Origin: Petrosia ficiformis
Lineage: Eukaryota; Porifera; Demospongiae; Haplosclerida; Petrosiidae
Direction: 5' to 3'
DNA length: 64,000 bases
NCBI GenBank assembly: GCA_947044365.1
Contig: OX345639.1
Location: forward strand, 7,648,218-7,712,217
Of this stretch, positions 13,901 through 26,000 are shown in pieces (position 1 is the first letter of the stretch; every line of letters begins with the position of its first letter). Made by a program: the position numbers and the translations under genes. The notes beneath the pieces were generated by a model, which did no database searches, was not told the origin of the DNA, and saw only the letters and a program-made list of their open reading frames with translations.

Positions 13901-16900
13901 ATTTAGTATATCATGTTTGGATACTAAAATATATTTAGTATATCATGCTTAGATACTACACATACCTTTGGATAATAAAAATGTACATTTCAAACACCAT
14001 ATAATAAATATATATACACATGTATATACATTAGTACATGTATGTAATACATAATTAAGTAAATAAAATTAATTATGATTATATCCAACATGTACATGTT
14101 GTACCTGCCAGTGTCGTTGTACAGACTGCCAAACAGCTACTTTTCCTGTATTACTAATGGATACAACTTGATTATTAACAAAAAAGAGACCATCAACAGG
14201 AATCTTCATATCAAAACTTGCTATGAGATAAGAACACAGTGGGACAGACTATTCAAGAGTAGAATGTTAATGCACACGTAACATGTATATGAATAACTCA
14301 TGTACATACAATGTCACACAAACCCATGTATAATGTGTATGCATATACAGATTACACACATCCACACATACATGTATATACACACATAAATGTACACACA
14401 TACATGTACTACACATACAAATTGACACAGTATGGACACACATAAATATCCATACGTACATGTATATGTGTACATGCACATACACACACACAGATACAGG
14501 TGCACAAATACATACATGTACATACCTAGCTGTCTTGGTTGAGGTGAGCAGCTCCAAATTTTAATTTCATTCCCTAAAGATTCGTAAAATAATTCAATAA
14601 GAATAAAATCAAGTTTACAAAGCTTCAAACTAAAATTTTTTGCACTAAACTTCTTAAAACAAAAATGCTTTCCTAACAAATGAACACATAAACACTTACC
14701 TAACACTGCAGCCAGTAGTTTATCACCTAGTGAAGTAGCAGTGACTCTAGCATTCAGTGCTATACACTGAGGAACTCTTTCTAGAGGAGGTGTAGTGTAG
14801 AGTAATTCCCAACCTCTGGATTCACGAGCACTAATAAAAAAGGATAAAAAGTGTTTTGATATCATTAACATTTACATGTAAGTTTTATAAAGGCTGAAGA
14901 TCTATAATTACATGAATGTATAACTTATCATATGTTAAGGTGGTCTTGTGTAGCCAGACCCATTTCATTGAGCCTATACATCAACTTGTACAATGCATTT
15001 AAAATAGAATGCGGCAACCAGAAGTGAAAAAGTCACAGTGGTTTGTTGTCACTGTGAAGTGACTATTATTAAGCAATTAGTGTACTTTGACCTGTGTGGT
15101 CTTAACAGTTATAGATTTATTAGTAGATTTCTGTATGTTTTTGTAATGTTCTAGAATATTTTCTTGTAAGTATAGTAGGGAGTTTTTAGTTATAAAGGAG
15201 TGTTGAAAATCATTGATTGTTATTGTTAACAAAAGATTTGAACCTACATGGCATAATAGTCACTTATGTAGTTATCCATATGCAGTGATGTGGAAACAGC
15301 CATTCATGCAGGACATTGTTTGAGTAAATTGAAACTGAACTGTATACTACACATTAAGTATATGGGAGCCGGAGAAGAGTGATGAAGATTGATCAAAATG
15401 TTCTGCAATTGGGTCAATGTTTCCACAAATGTACATCAATCATGCTGAGTTTCAGTTGGGTAATGTACACATGTGGTTAACCTCAATGTGTCAGACTGCA
15501 AGGGATATAATAGTATTGTAGTACATCACCAAAATTAATAGTCCAAATCAACAGGGTACATAATGACGTGTGATTCACTGTGAATTATTTGCTATCTACA
15601 TTAATGCAGGAGTGAAGTTAATAATAATGCATAGCTCATATGATTGTTCACATAAGCTACTGAACAAACTGCAGAATCATTGCAGCTGAGTGTGTGCGGA
15701 AGGGGGTATAATGGCATCAGTGCCTCTACTTAGTGATTTGTGAATTGCTAGTTAAACTGACATCAGGCCTAGAATAGTACATGTATGTAAGCATAGTGGG
15801 CATCCAACAATGATATCAAATAGATTACCCCAGGCTTGTGTGCCTGTGGAAGTTTTGTAACTACAAATAAGAAGAATAAGAATAAGAGTGAAACAAAGGG
15901 TAAGAAGAGAAAAAGTTGGTCATGAAGATTTGTAGTCTCGTACCAAGGCTCTTTAAGATGGTGGAGAAAAACAGCCTGGATTCAAATGTTTGCATATTAT
16001 GAACTATTTAACTTTTTGATTTAAGAGGTGACCATGAAACTGTTGTAATCTTTCCATTTCACTTACATGTAGCTGAAAATAGGTAGTATAATCAATATGG
16101 CTAATTTCCATCCTGCGATCTCTGTTTTGCATAGTACCTTGGATATCGTGATCTCATTCCTCCAAACCAGGATCAGATTTTATTGTGTACTACAAAGAAA
16201 CAAACTGACACGCTCTTTACTGACCACGTGTTGTTTTGCATAGCTCATGAGCAAACAGTTGAATCCAGGCTCTTTTCCTCTACTATAAGATTTATTAGTC
16301 TATATCTTAAAGAGCCTTGTTATGAGGCTAGGAGATTTGATGCATGGTATGTTAGGGTAATAGTAGATGTAGATGGTGTAACAAATGAAGCCAGTTAAGC
16401 CTCAGATGGTAGCAAGGCCCCAAGGATATGATATCCTGAGGAGAGACACAAAGACTTCGCAAATATCAGAAGCTACATGCACATGGTATGATGAAGTGTC
16501 ATCAAGAAATACATTGTATGAGACCTAGCTAAACCATGAGACTCTAATAATACCAGATTGATCAACAACAGTAAATTACCAGTGGTCCACACAAGCAACC
16601 TGCAATGTATGACATATATGTATTGCTTGATGGAAGACTCCTCAAAAAGGGCGAGTGACAAAGCCTTGCACAAATGCACTGTTGAGTGAGAAGTCATTAA
16701 GTGACAAACACGGTGCAGTGCAATGCCAAAAATGTAGTTGCTAGTTCAGGAACAGGGGTGGTCTGGCAGTTGACTGATGTGTCAAATTATCAGACATCAT
16801 GAGATGGTTCAGAAACAGAGGTGAACTAGCAGTACACAAATGTACTTATGCCAACGGGACATCTGGATGAGGATCACAAAAAGGACTCACGAAATGGATT

Positions 16901-19900
16901 CTTTTTCTTATATGACCATGTGCTTGCAAAAGGTGAACTAATATGCATGGTTGGTTTTTTAAAGTGTTTACTGCAGCTTGTGCAAACTAACCCAGTGGTA
17001 TGGCATTAGGGGTATAACATATGAATAAAGTATCTTTTGGGTTATAGAAATTTTAGTTTTAGTGTGTGCATGTACATGTAGCTAATAGTTAACTCACGTT
17101 AATACACATACACAATGATTATAAGCTACTGCAATACAATTTGAATGCCCAACTATTTGAATTACTTGTCTCTGGAGTTCTGTGTGTGTTCATGTGTGTG
17201 AATATGCACAATGTATTACAAATGTATGTTTGTGTGTGATAAAGACAGAAAGGAAAATTCATCAAACATACATGAACATTATTTTTTCTATTGTCTAAGC
17301 ATACATTTAATTAATGGTTCATGAAAAATAAATTTATATATCTATCACTACAGTGACTTGTCTTATATTCTATTCAATATCTTCCTAGTATTTATCCCCT
17401 CTCTCCTCTCATTTTCAATATTCTCTCTCAGTACTCAGGGTTTCTTATAGGATTTTTTCTGGAGGGAGTCAGGAGGTAAAATGTCAGAATTTCTGTTAGT
17501 GTAACATAAATGTTTTCTGAAGAAAGTTTATTGTAATAGCCCATAATCAAACAGTAATTATTTGAGGTATAATCCCAATTTTGGCTTTTAGATATTGAGT
17601 AGTATCTACATGTATTCCATTAGATAATGAGTAGCACATGCACATGTATCTATTTCCATAGTATCTATTCCATACTACTCCCCAATAGTATAGAAGGGAC
17701 ACTGTGAGTGGGATGAGTGTCACTCCCAAGTCTCATTTACAATTCTCAATAACTTCTCTTCCTACATGTATCTCTAATTAACTCATTCTCTTCATGTAAT
17801 GTAACCAATCATTCCCTACGTTACATCATCAATGATATCATAGAATTTAAGAGTAGGCAGTTTTGCTTTCTATTTATAGTACCATACTATTCTATTTATA
17901 GTACTATACTGTTCTATTTATAGTAGTGAATAAACTGCCCTCTTATCCCACTCCCTATAGAATCTAGATTTGTTTCTCTCCATCCCTCTCATAAAGACAT
18001 TAACTATCTATAATTACCTGGTTTAAGTAGAGTATGGACTTGTGCTTGTTGTGTTTCTAGTGTTAACTCATCAAACACTGAATAACAAAAAAAAAGAACT
18101 TATTATTTGTTAGGACAGCATTAAACGTAAGGACAAAATTACGAGGATTCTCTTAGGCTCTTTGTTTAATAATTATGATTTGGCATGTCATGTTGAAGGT
18201 TATTCTCAAGTTGATTGCAGTAGAAAAAAATTTGAAATCTTATTAGCAAGGTTTTAATTTCAGTTTCTGCTCTGACAATAACAGTCCTGTTTGAATGAAA
18301 GCAAAACCTGTAATAATCATAAATAGGCATCAAGATTGAAACATCATAATGAAGCTACATGTACACCGATAACAATATGTGTATGCTTAGGCTTGGTGTT
18401 GGTGTCTTTGGTGGTTTCATTACCCCGGCCTTCACCTAATGCCTGGGGTAAAGTTAGCCTGTTCATACAGGCGTATGAGATGTTTGATTTGGACCCTGCC
18501 AGCTGAGCTGCCTTGGTAGCTCAGTTGGTAGAGCGTCTGTCCGGAGTACAGAGTGTCGTGGGTTCGAATCTCACCTAAGGCAACTCTCATTTTCATTATT
18601 TCATTGCCTCAGGTGTCTTTCTTTCTTTCTTTCTTTCTTTCAACATCTCCAATAATATCATGTGTATGTATACCTATATATATTTTTATGGCCTGCAGGG
18701 CCATCACAATAACTGCTTTCCATGAGGTTTAATGTATATACATGTGTATTTCCTTACAAGTAAATGAGTATGTGAGCCCAAAAGATTATCTTCGTATGGG
18801 CTCCTGGTTGTATACATTGCTAAGCAGTAGGTTGAGTCCAGGTACGTGAGACTAGTTAAGGAAGTCGTGTCATCCTGGGGTGCTCGGTCAATTAATGGGT
18901 GCGTGGCATTTAGAATCTTGAAGGAGTACTTCAGTTTCATTAAAGATCTGTGTACTTGTACTGCAGTTACATTTCCTTATGTAGGCCCCAATTTTCATAG
19001 TACACAGAAAGGTAGAGACACTAGTGCCATTAGCAATGTTAGCAATGATTGATACATACATGTAGTCACCACAAAGCAATTATGTTTTTCTAAATATGTC
19101 CTGTTTAAAACTTTTGTCATATCTTAATCTACTTACATAAGCCCAACAAATAGAATGGTTGTCTTAAAAGGAGTCCTCACACCACAGAAGACAAAACAGT
19201 ACATGTAAATGTATGTATGAACTATGAAACCCAATTTGCATATAGTAAAATGATAAGTAACATTGTGATATTACAAATAAACTGGTGATAAAATGATAAA
19301 ACTATTCATAAGTTTCATGACTTGGTGGAATCATATGGAAAGAGTATTATTTCAACTATGACCTAAGTGAAGATGATCTAGTAATCTTCACTTGGGGTGG
19401 GTAAAATGTGATTAGAGTCTTATGGGAATCTGATGCTTATAGATCTCATAATTAACCCGAGCGAGTAGGCGGAGGGTTATAGTAGTCGGTTTGTGAGTGA
19501 GTGTGTGAGTGTGTGAGTGTGTCTCTACCCAAACTTCGTGGATACTCACTTGTGCAGATTTTAAAGGTAGATTTTTAAACTTGTTGATTATGATTGTCCC
19601 GTAATATGAGCGATTTGTTGAAATACCTTACCATTCCCGAGATAAGTCTTCGATATATTTCCGTCAGTAATCGATATTGTAAACGCCATATTGAGGTCTG
19701 AGACACGTGGATGTCAGCGTGCGCATGCGTGCTTGTGTTCTATTTGCTCCACGTGTTAGAGAGTTGTTGTGGAGTGTGTTTGTATCTAACCCTTATTCTG
19801 TCGTGAACTATGATTTCTGTCGAACAGTGGCGAGCTGCCATTGGCTGTTTTGTACAACGTTCAGTTTGTAAGTCTGTCAATATGCGTACACATTAAACAA

Positions 19901-19989
19901 TTTACTGTGTGAGGGCTCTGCACTTTAGTGCATTCATTAAAATACTACATGTATTTTTATGGCCCTATAATTGCTTTCCCATGGGTTCG

Positions 19990-20034
<45 letters not shown>

Positions 20035-23000
20035 TATATATATGTTTGTGTCATTTACACGAGTATGCATTGTATATGTAGTTAAAGAAGTTACGTCATT
20101 CCTTGGGGGCTCGGTCAATTAATGGGCGTGGCATGTAAAAGAAACGCGCACTCAAGCTCAACAGACTAGCAGAAAGAAAGCTGTGTAGCTTACGTAGAAA
20201 CTGCTAGCTATTTTACCTGAAATATATTCTTAAAGTTCTACAAGGTTCTATAAAAGGTAAACAAAGTATATAATCAAAGTAATAACTATAATAGGCTGAT
20301 GTGTTTCAGGCATCATAAAGTTAGCTTACTGAATGCTGGACACCACAAACTTGGCACAAAGCAGTCATAGGGATACTTTTTTCTCTATATACACTTGTTC
20401 TCTATAATTTACAATTCCACTCAGTCATGAAATCTCAAAGGGTAATTAACTAATAGAGCCTTTTACCTTGAGCAAAAATATTCTGAAGTTTAATAATTAA
20501 CTATGACACCATAATTTGGAGTACAGTTAGTTGCCATCTTGGAGTAGTTTCCATTGTTGTTAGTTAATAGAACTAAACTGTTTATTTTTTGTATAGTCAA
20601 GATACTCATGTATACAGTGAAACCCCACTATTGAGGACATCCCTATATTAACAAATGTCCCAAACTAAGCTTTATAATATAAAGCATCCCTGAAATGAGG
20701 ACACATGTATTCAGGACACAGTGTTTTAGAACTCTCTGAAGTAAACATAACATGAGCTCAGGAACTAGAGTAATATACTAAACTATCAATGACATCCAGT
20801 CTCCTTTTTTATGGGATCCAGTCTCCTTTTTTTGTGGAATATGGTTGTAGAGTAAATTGGAGAATGTGACTAATTTGTGTATGTAAGCTTTCATGCTCTT
20901 AGAGATCATTTACAACAACAGGTATAGTATTACAATTCGCAACTTGAAATATCACGAGTATGGTCATATGTTAACCATTAGAGGACTGAGCTTGTTTTTC
21001 AAAATTCTTCTCATTTCCAACACTGGTGTCTCTATTGCATATTTTTTGGCCACCGATCACTTTCTCTACCCCAAACTTGGTTCCTTTTCTGACATGGAGT
21101 ACTACTTCTATCAACTTGCTTACCGGGACTCCAAAGTACCTAAGAGCTTCGTAGGATTAAATCAAATGCAGTGCTCTCCCTCTTTTAACTGGAACTGGGG
21201 TTAACAAAATGACCCCACTGCATTTTGGCACCAACTACACTCACGATTTCAGGTTTTACAGCAAGGAAAATGCCTGCGCAACAAGGGGACTGCATCCCCT
21301 TCAAACCCCCATTAATGGAGGGATATTTAGGCTAAAGGGTGGCTGAAAAACCATCAACTTTTAAAGGCCTTTTTATGGGCTTGTCCCTGACACCAATTAC
21401 AAGCATTTAGAGTGCTTTGTATCGTAAGGAACACACTCCGAACCGTGTAGGGGTCAAATGCCACAAATATATATGTTAACTCTTAGAGTACTGATGTCAC
21501 ATATATATATGTGTTAATAGTACCTTATTTCATTCAAACTTGTCCAATTTAGTTCTGGCTTTTTACTGACATTTAAGCTTTAAATATTTGTGTTTAGTAG
21601 TACTAAGTCTATTGATGATCACTTTATAAGAATATTCGGTATACACAAGGAGCAGACTGGATGCAAAAACAGAGCATCTCTATAATATTCACAGCAATAC
21701 AAAACACTCCAAGATGGTGCAAGATTGTACTCTGGATATGACAATGCGTTTAATTTACATGCACAATATTTGTATACTTTACATTTCAAGGTTTATTCAT
21801 ACATGTACATAGTTAAATTAAGATTCCACCTAGTCATAAAAATTTAAAACAAACAATAGAACATACAGTACATATATAATGTGTGTAAACATACCTGGAG
21901 GATTCAACTGAGCAAAAAACAGAAGCGATCCACAACTGTTTTTCTCTAACTCTTCACAAACTGCAATGCGCTTCACTGCATGTATGTGTATATTTGTGTG
22001 TACATTATGTATATGAAATAAAAACAATGACAGGAGTCACAGACAGAGACCATTTTCATAGATAAATCACATAATGACGGTATAGATTGTTTTAATTACC
22101 TAATGGTTGAATACCATAAAATTCTGCTTCATGTCTGAGAGCCGAGATGTTGATGTTTCTGTATGTCATTAGATACACATTAAACCATTAAAAAATTTAT
22201 AAAAGCACAATTACAAGTATATACATGTACATATATTTATAATTTGTTGAGGTTACCTTAAATCAACATCACGAGTTCTGAGGAAGTTTAAAACCACTTT
22301 GAAAAGTTTTGGATCTCGATCAATGAATATCTAGTAGTTAAAAAATGTCATATACATGTACATATAATTATTACATGTACACTACAGTAATCATGGAATC
22401 AAACACACCACATTCCATTGTGTCAGAAAGACAGCCAGTTAATAAACAAAATCATTATAACAAAGGCAGATCTCCATGGAAGTGTTTTACAGACTACATT
22501 GTACATGTACATCCCCACATAAGGTTACACTGAACTGCAAATTTTTATGGTGCATAGGGTCATCCCTATGATTTCTTTCCAATGGGTTCGCACTATATCT
22601 ATACAAGAATAATAAAAAACATTTTCAATAAAAATGAAAGAAGATGTAGGGACGTCAAAACCCAAAAAGCATGCGAATAAGGTTGGGATGGTAACATAGG
22701 ACCCAAAATTAAACAAACCACTTCCATATAACCCTACATAATTACAGCTCTTTGTATTTTGCTTTATAGCAGTGTAAGTACTTATGTAGGGTTATATGGA
22801 AGTGGTTTGTTTAATTTTGTGTCCTGTGTTAGCATCCCAAACTTGTTCGCATGCTTTTTGGGTTTGGACGTCCCTACATCTTTTTTCATTTTTATTGAAA
22901 ATGTTTTTTATTATTCTTGTTTCCATTGTTTTTATTCTGAATGGTGTGAATATTTTTTTGTAGATTGCAGAAATACTGGTGTAAGTTACATTTAAATCAC

Positions 23001-26000
23001 ACAATCATATATTCATTAAAATTTCTTAATCATTGAAGGTCAGTTTTTTGTACATATCCATTATTTATGCATTCTTTCTCACTTACAGATGATGCCTATT
23101 CTCTATTTCTCTATTGCGATTGGAATGGTACTAGAACCATTGTGATAGTTCAACAAACAACAAAATGAAAAATAATCATAATAATATGATGAAGATTTTG
23201 CCAGTTTTGCCACTCGTCAGTTCTCTACCTTAACGACAATCTTTGGCCATCTAGACGGTGTTGGTAGTCATAAAAACACTAGATATGAATAGGCATGTGT
23301 GTATAAAAACTTATCTGTATATATTACCAGAGATTTCAGCTCATCACTTGCAATTGAAATGTAAAGGGGGCCATTTTTTTTCGGTGTCATCCCTACATAG
23401 AGAGTACTACTTACATATATATATGTAGAATGACTTACTTACATTTGTAACTATGTATACAATGTGCATGTGATAACGGGTTCGAACTATATATATATAT
23501 ATATATATATGTAATATGTAAAATATATAACATGGCTTGGAGGTGTGTATCAACAATATCAGACCTGAACCTCGAGATAGCAGCCCGAGGGGAAGCCGAG
23601 GGCTGCTATCGAGTGGTAAAAGGGCTGATATTGCTGATGCACACCAAGAACCCATGCTACATATAATATATTGTATACCTAACTTTTCTTCCCTTTTTCC
23701 AATTGTAAACAACTCGTCTGCAACTTTTTTAAATTTACAACTTGACTGCACATGCTCAGACTGATGCAATTTATTATGAATATCATCATAGGTCTTATAT
23801 TGGCCATTCGCATTGTTTCATACATACAGGTGCTACTTCTGTTCCGTGATATAATTATTGCACAAAATACATACACTTGGAACGTTTCAATGGGATATGA
23901 CAAAAGTAATAATATTGATTGTTGATAATATTATTATAGTGTACAGTACAGTTACAACAAAATACAACACAGCACACATATAAAAACAAATGGAAATTGC
24001 AAGTGCTAACTCCAGTATTGTATTGTACATATACACATATATATATATATAATATTATATATATATATATTGTACATTGTACAGTAGTATTGAGCAGGTA
24101 CTGTACTGCATGTATTTTTATGGCCTATAGGGTCATCCCTATGATTGCTTTCCCACAGTTTCGATGTATGTTTGTTTATATACACGTATGTATAATTATA
24201 TGTTTGTATCACTTACACAAGTATTCATTGTCTTCATAGCTAAGAAAGTTACATCAATCGGGGTGAGGCTCGGTCAAGTAATGGGTGTGGCACGTAATCG
24301 TATGCCCGCTTGAGCTCTACAGACCAGCAGGAAGAAAGCTGTTTGTAGCTTTACAAAGAAACTTGATCTAATAACTGTTCTAGGTAAATATATTGCTAAA
24401 ATTCTACAAGAACCTCTAAAAAGTAAGAAGAGTAGATAATAAAAATAATAAATATATAGGATGTTGGTTTCAGACATGAGAAAGTCAGCCATGATTACTG
24501 AATGTTGGAGACCACAAAGCAATCATAGGGATGCTTTTTATCTTTTTTTTTTTAATTGAGCACTTACATATGTAGGTATGTGTATGTATGTGTTCAACAG
24601 AACATTGTGTGTCAGTAACTCACAGCTCCAGTTTCATCTTTCAGTGAGGGAATCCGACCACTCAACAAACTAAAATATGAAATATAATATTATCAAGTTA
24701 ATTACAAAACATACAATCATGCATTCAGTGGCCATTCACATAGATGATGTCACAATAACCAAACTATACTAAATCATATAACCATCTTCAAATTAATAGC
24801 TTGCTATACCCATCTTCGTGTATGTATCAATATTCCTAAATTTTAAAAATACTTTTCATGTGAAAATCATCTAAAGGGTTTCCTGATGAAATGTTCTTGT
24901 TAGGCATTTCACAGGGTACTAAATCATATAACCATGTATCTTCACATTAGTTAGCTTTGCTCTTGTTATACCCATCTTCTTGTATGTATCAAGAGTATGT
25001 AATAAGAGAGGGAGAGTATCGCACTTATAGCACAACCCTGCGAAAAGTACTTAAGTTGAGAAAATGGTGAAAAGTACGTGCTAGACCACAAGGCGGTGCA
25101 CAAACCCCAAGCATGTTTAATAATCACGTAAATAGTGATACGCTTACATACCGGAGCTCGAGAGAGATATTCTATACGAAGACAGTGATTTTGAGATTGA
25201 CAGTGACGATGAAGCTGACTTGGAGCAGTCTGAGCTACCTTACCTTACAAAGTGAAATCCAACTATTCCTCGATTGCCAGATTTCTTCGCAACTTTCTGG
25301 AGAGATGCCACAAATTCTGAAGTTTTAAGAACCTTCGACAGTGGAAGATCACCTTCCCTAATTGTAGAACCAGCAACACAACTTGATAAATGAGCCTTAA
25401 TGAGGTGAACGCTGCACAGATGGGATCCGTGATGGTGTGGTTGCTGCATCATCCATCTTTGCTTACAATGTGGTCACACAACGCCTACTTCACATGTGAT
25501 GATTACATCGTGAATATTATTAAAAGGTCATGTACTTTTCGCAGGGTTGTGCTACACGCTTATACGGAAGTGCGATACTCTCTTTCTATTATTATATACT
25601 CTTGTATGTATCAATAATCTTAAAATGTTGTTGTTAATCTACTTCAGTGTGTTTGATAAGTATGTGGTGCACCATTGGCCCAAAGAGTTTCTTAGGGCCT
25701 GCGGTGCAATTATATTATCACCGACAGCATTAACTCTTTGTTAATTGGCTCAAGATGTATATATTCCCAATGGCACACACACTAACCATTGTTGAGCCAA
25801 TTTGGCCCATACTTCAAATGTATCAAAAGCTCTGTTCCCCTTCTAAGTTCAGTAGCTATTGAACATCATGACCTAATTAACTACATTATATGAGTACAGC
25901 TGAAACAAATGAAGGGTGTGATTATCCATATCTTATGCACCCAAAGGTAAGTTGAGTCAATGATTATGAATGAAAATTAATGTTCCAGTTCACAAGAATG

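Noticed and set aside
16183..16398. 71-codon plus-strand frame
   Set aside because: Lies in the right half of the inverted-repeat element at 15933-16332 and runs out past it; no homology.
18510..18582. Functional tRNA-Ser(GGA) gene
   Set aside because: No long variable arm, C at position 33, and a SINE-like tail; recorded as tRNA-like with reduced confidence.
20893..21204. 103-codon frame as a gene
   Set aside because: No recognisable domain, lies in a repeat-rich intron, and has no supporting splice sites.
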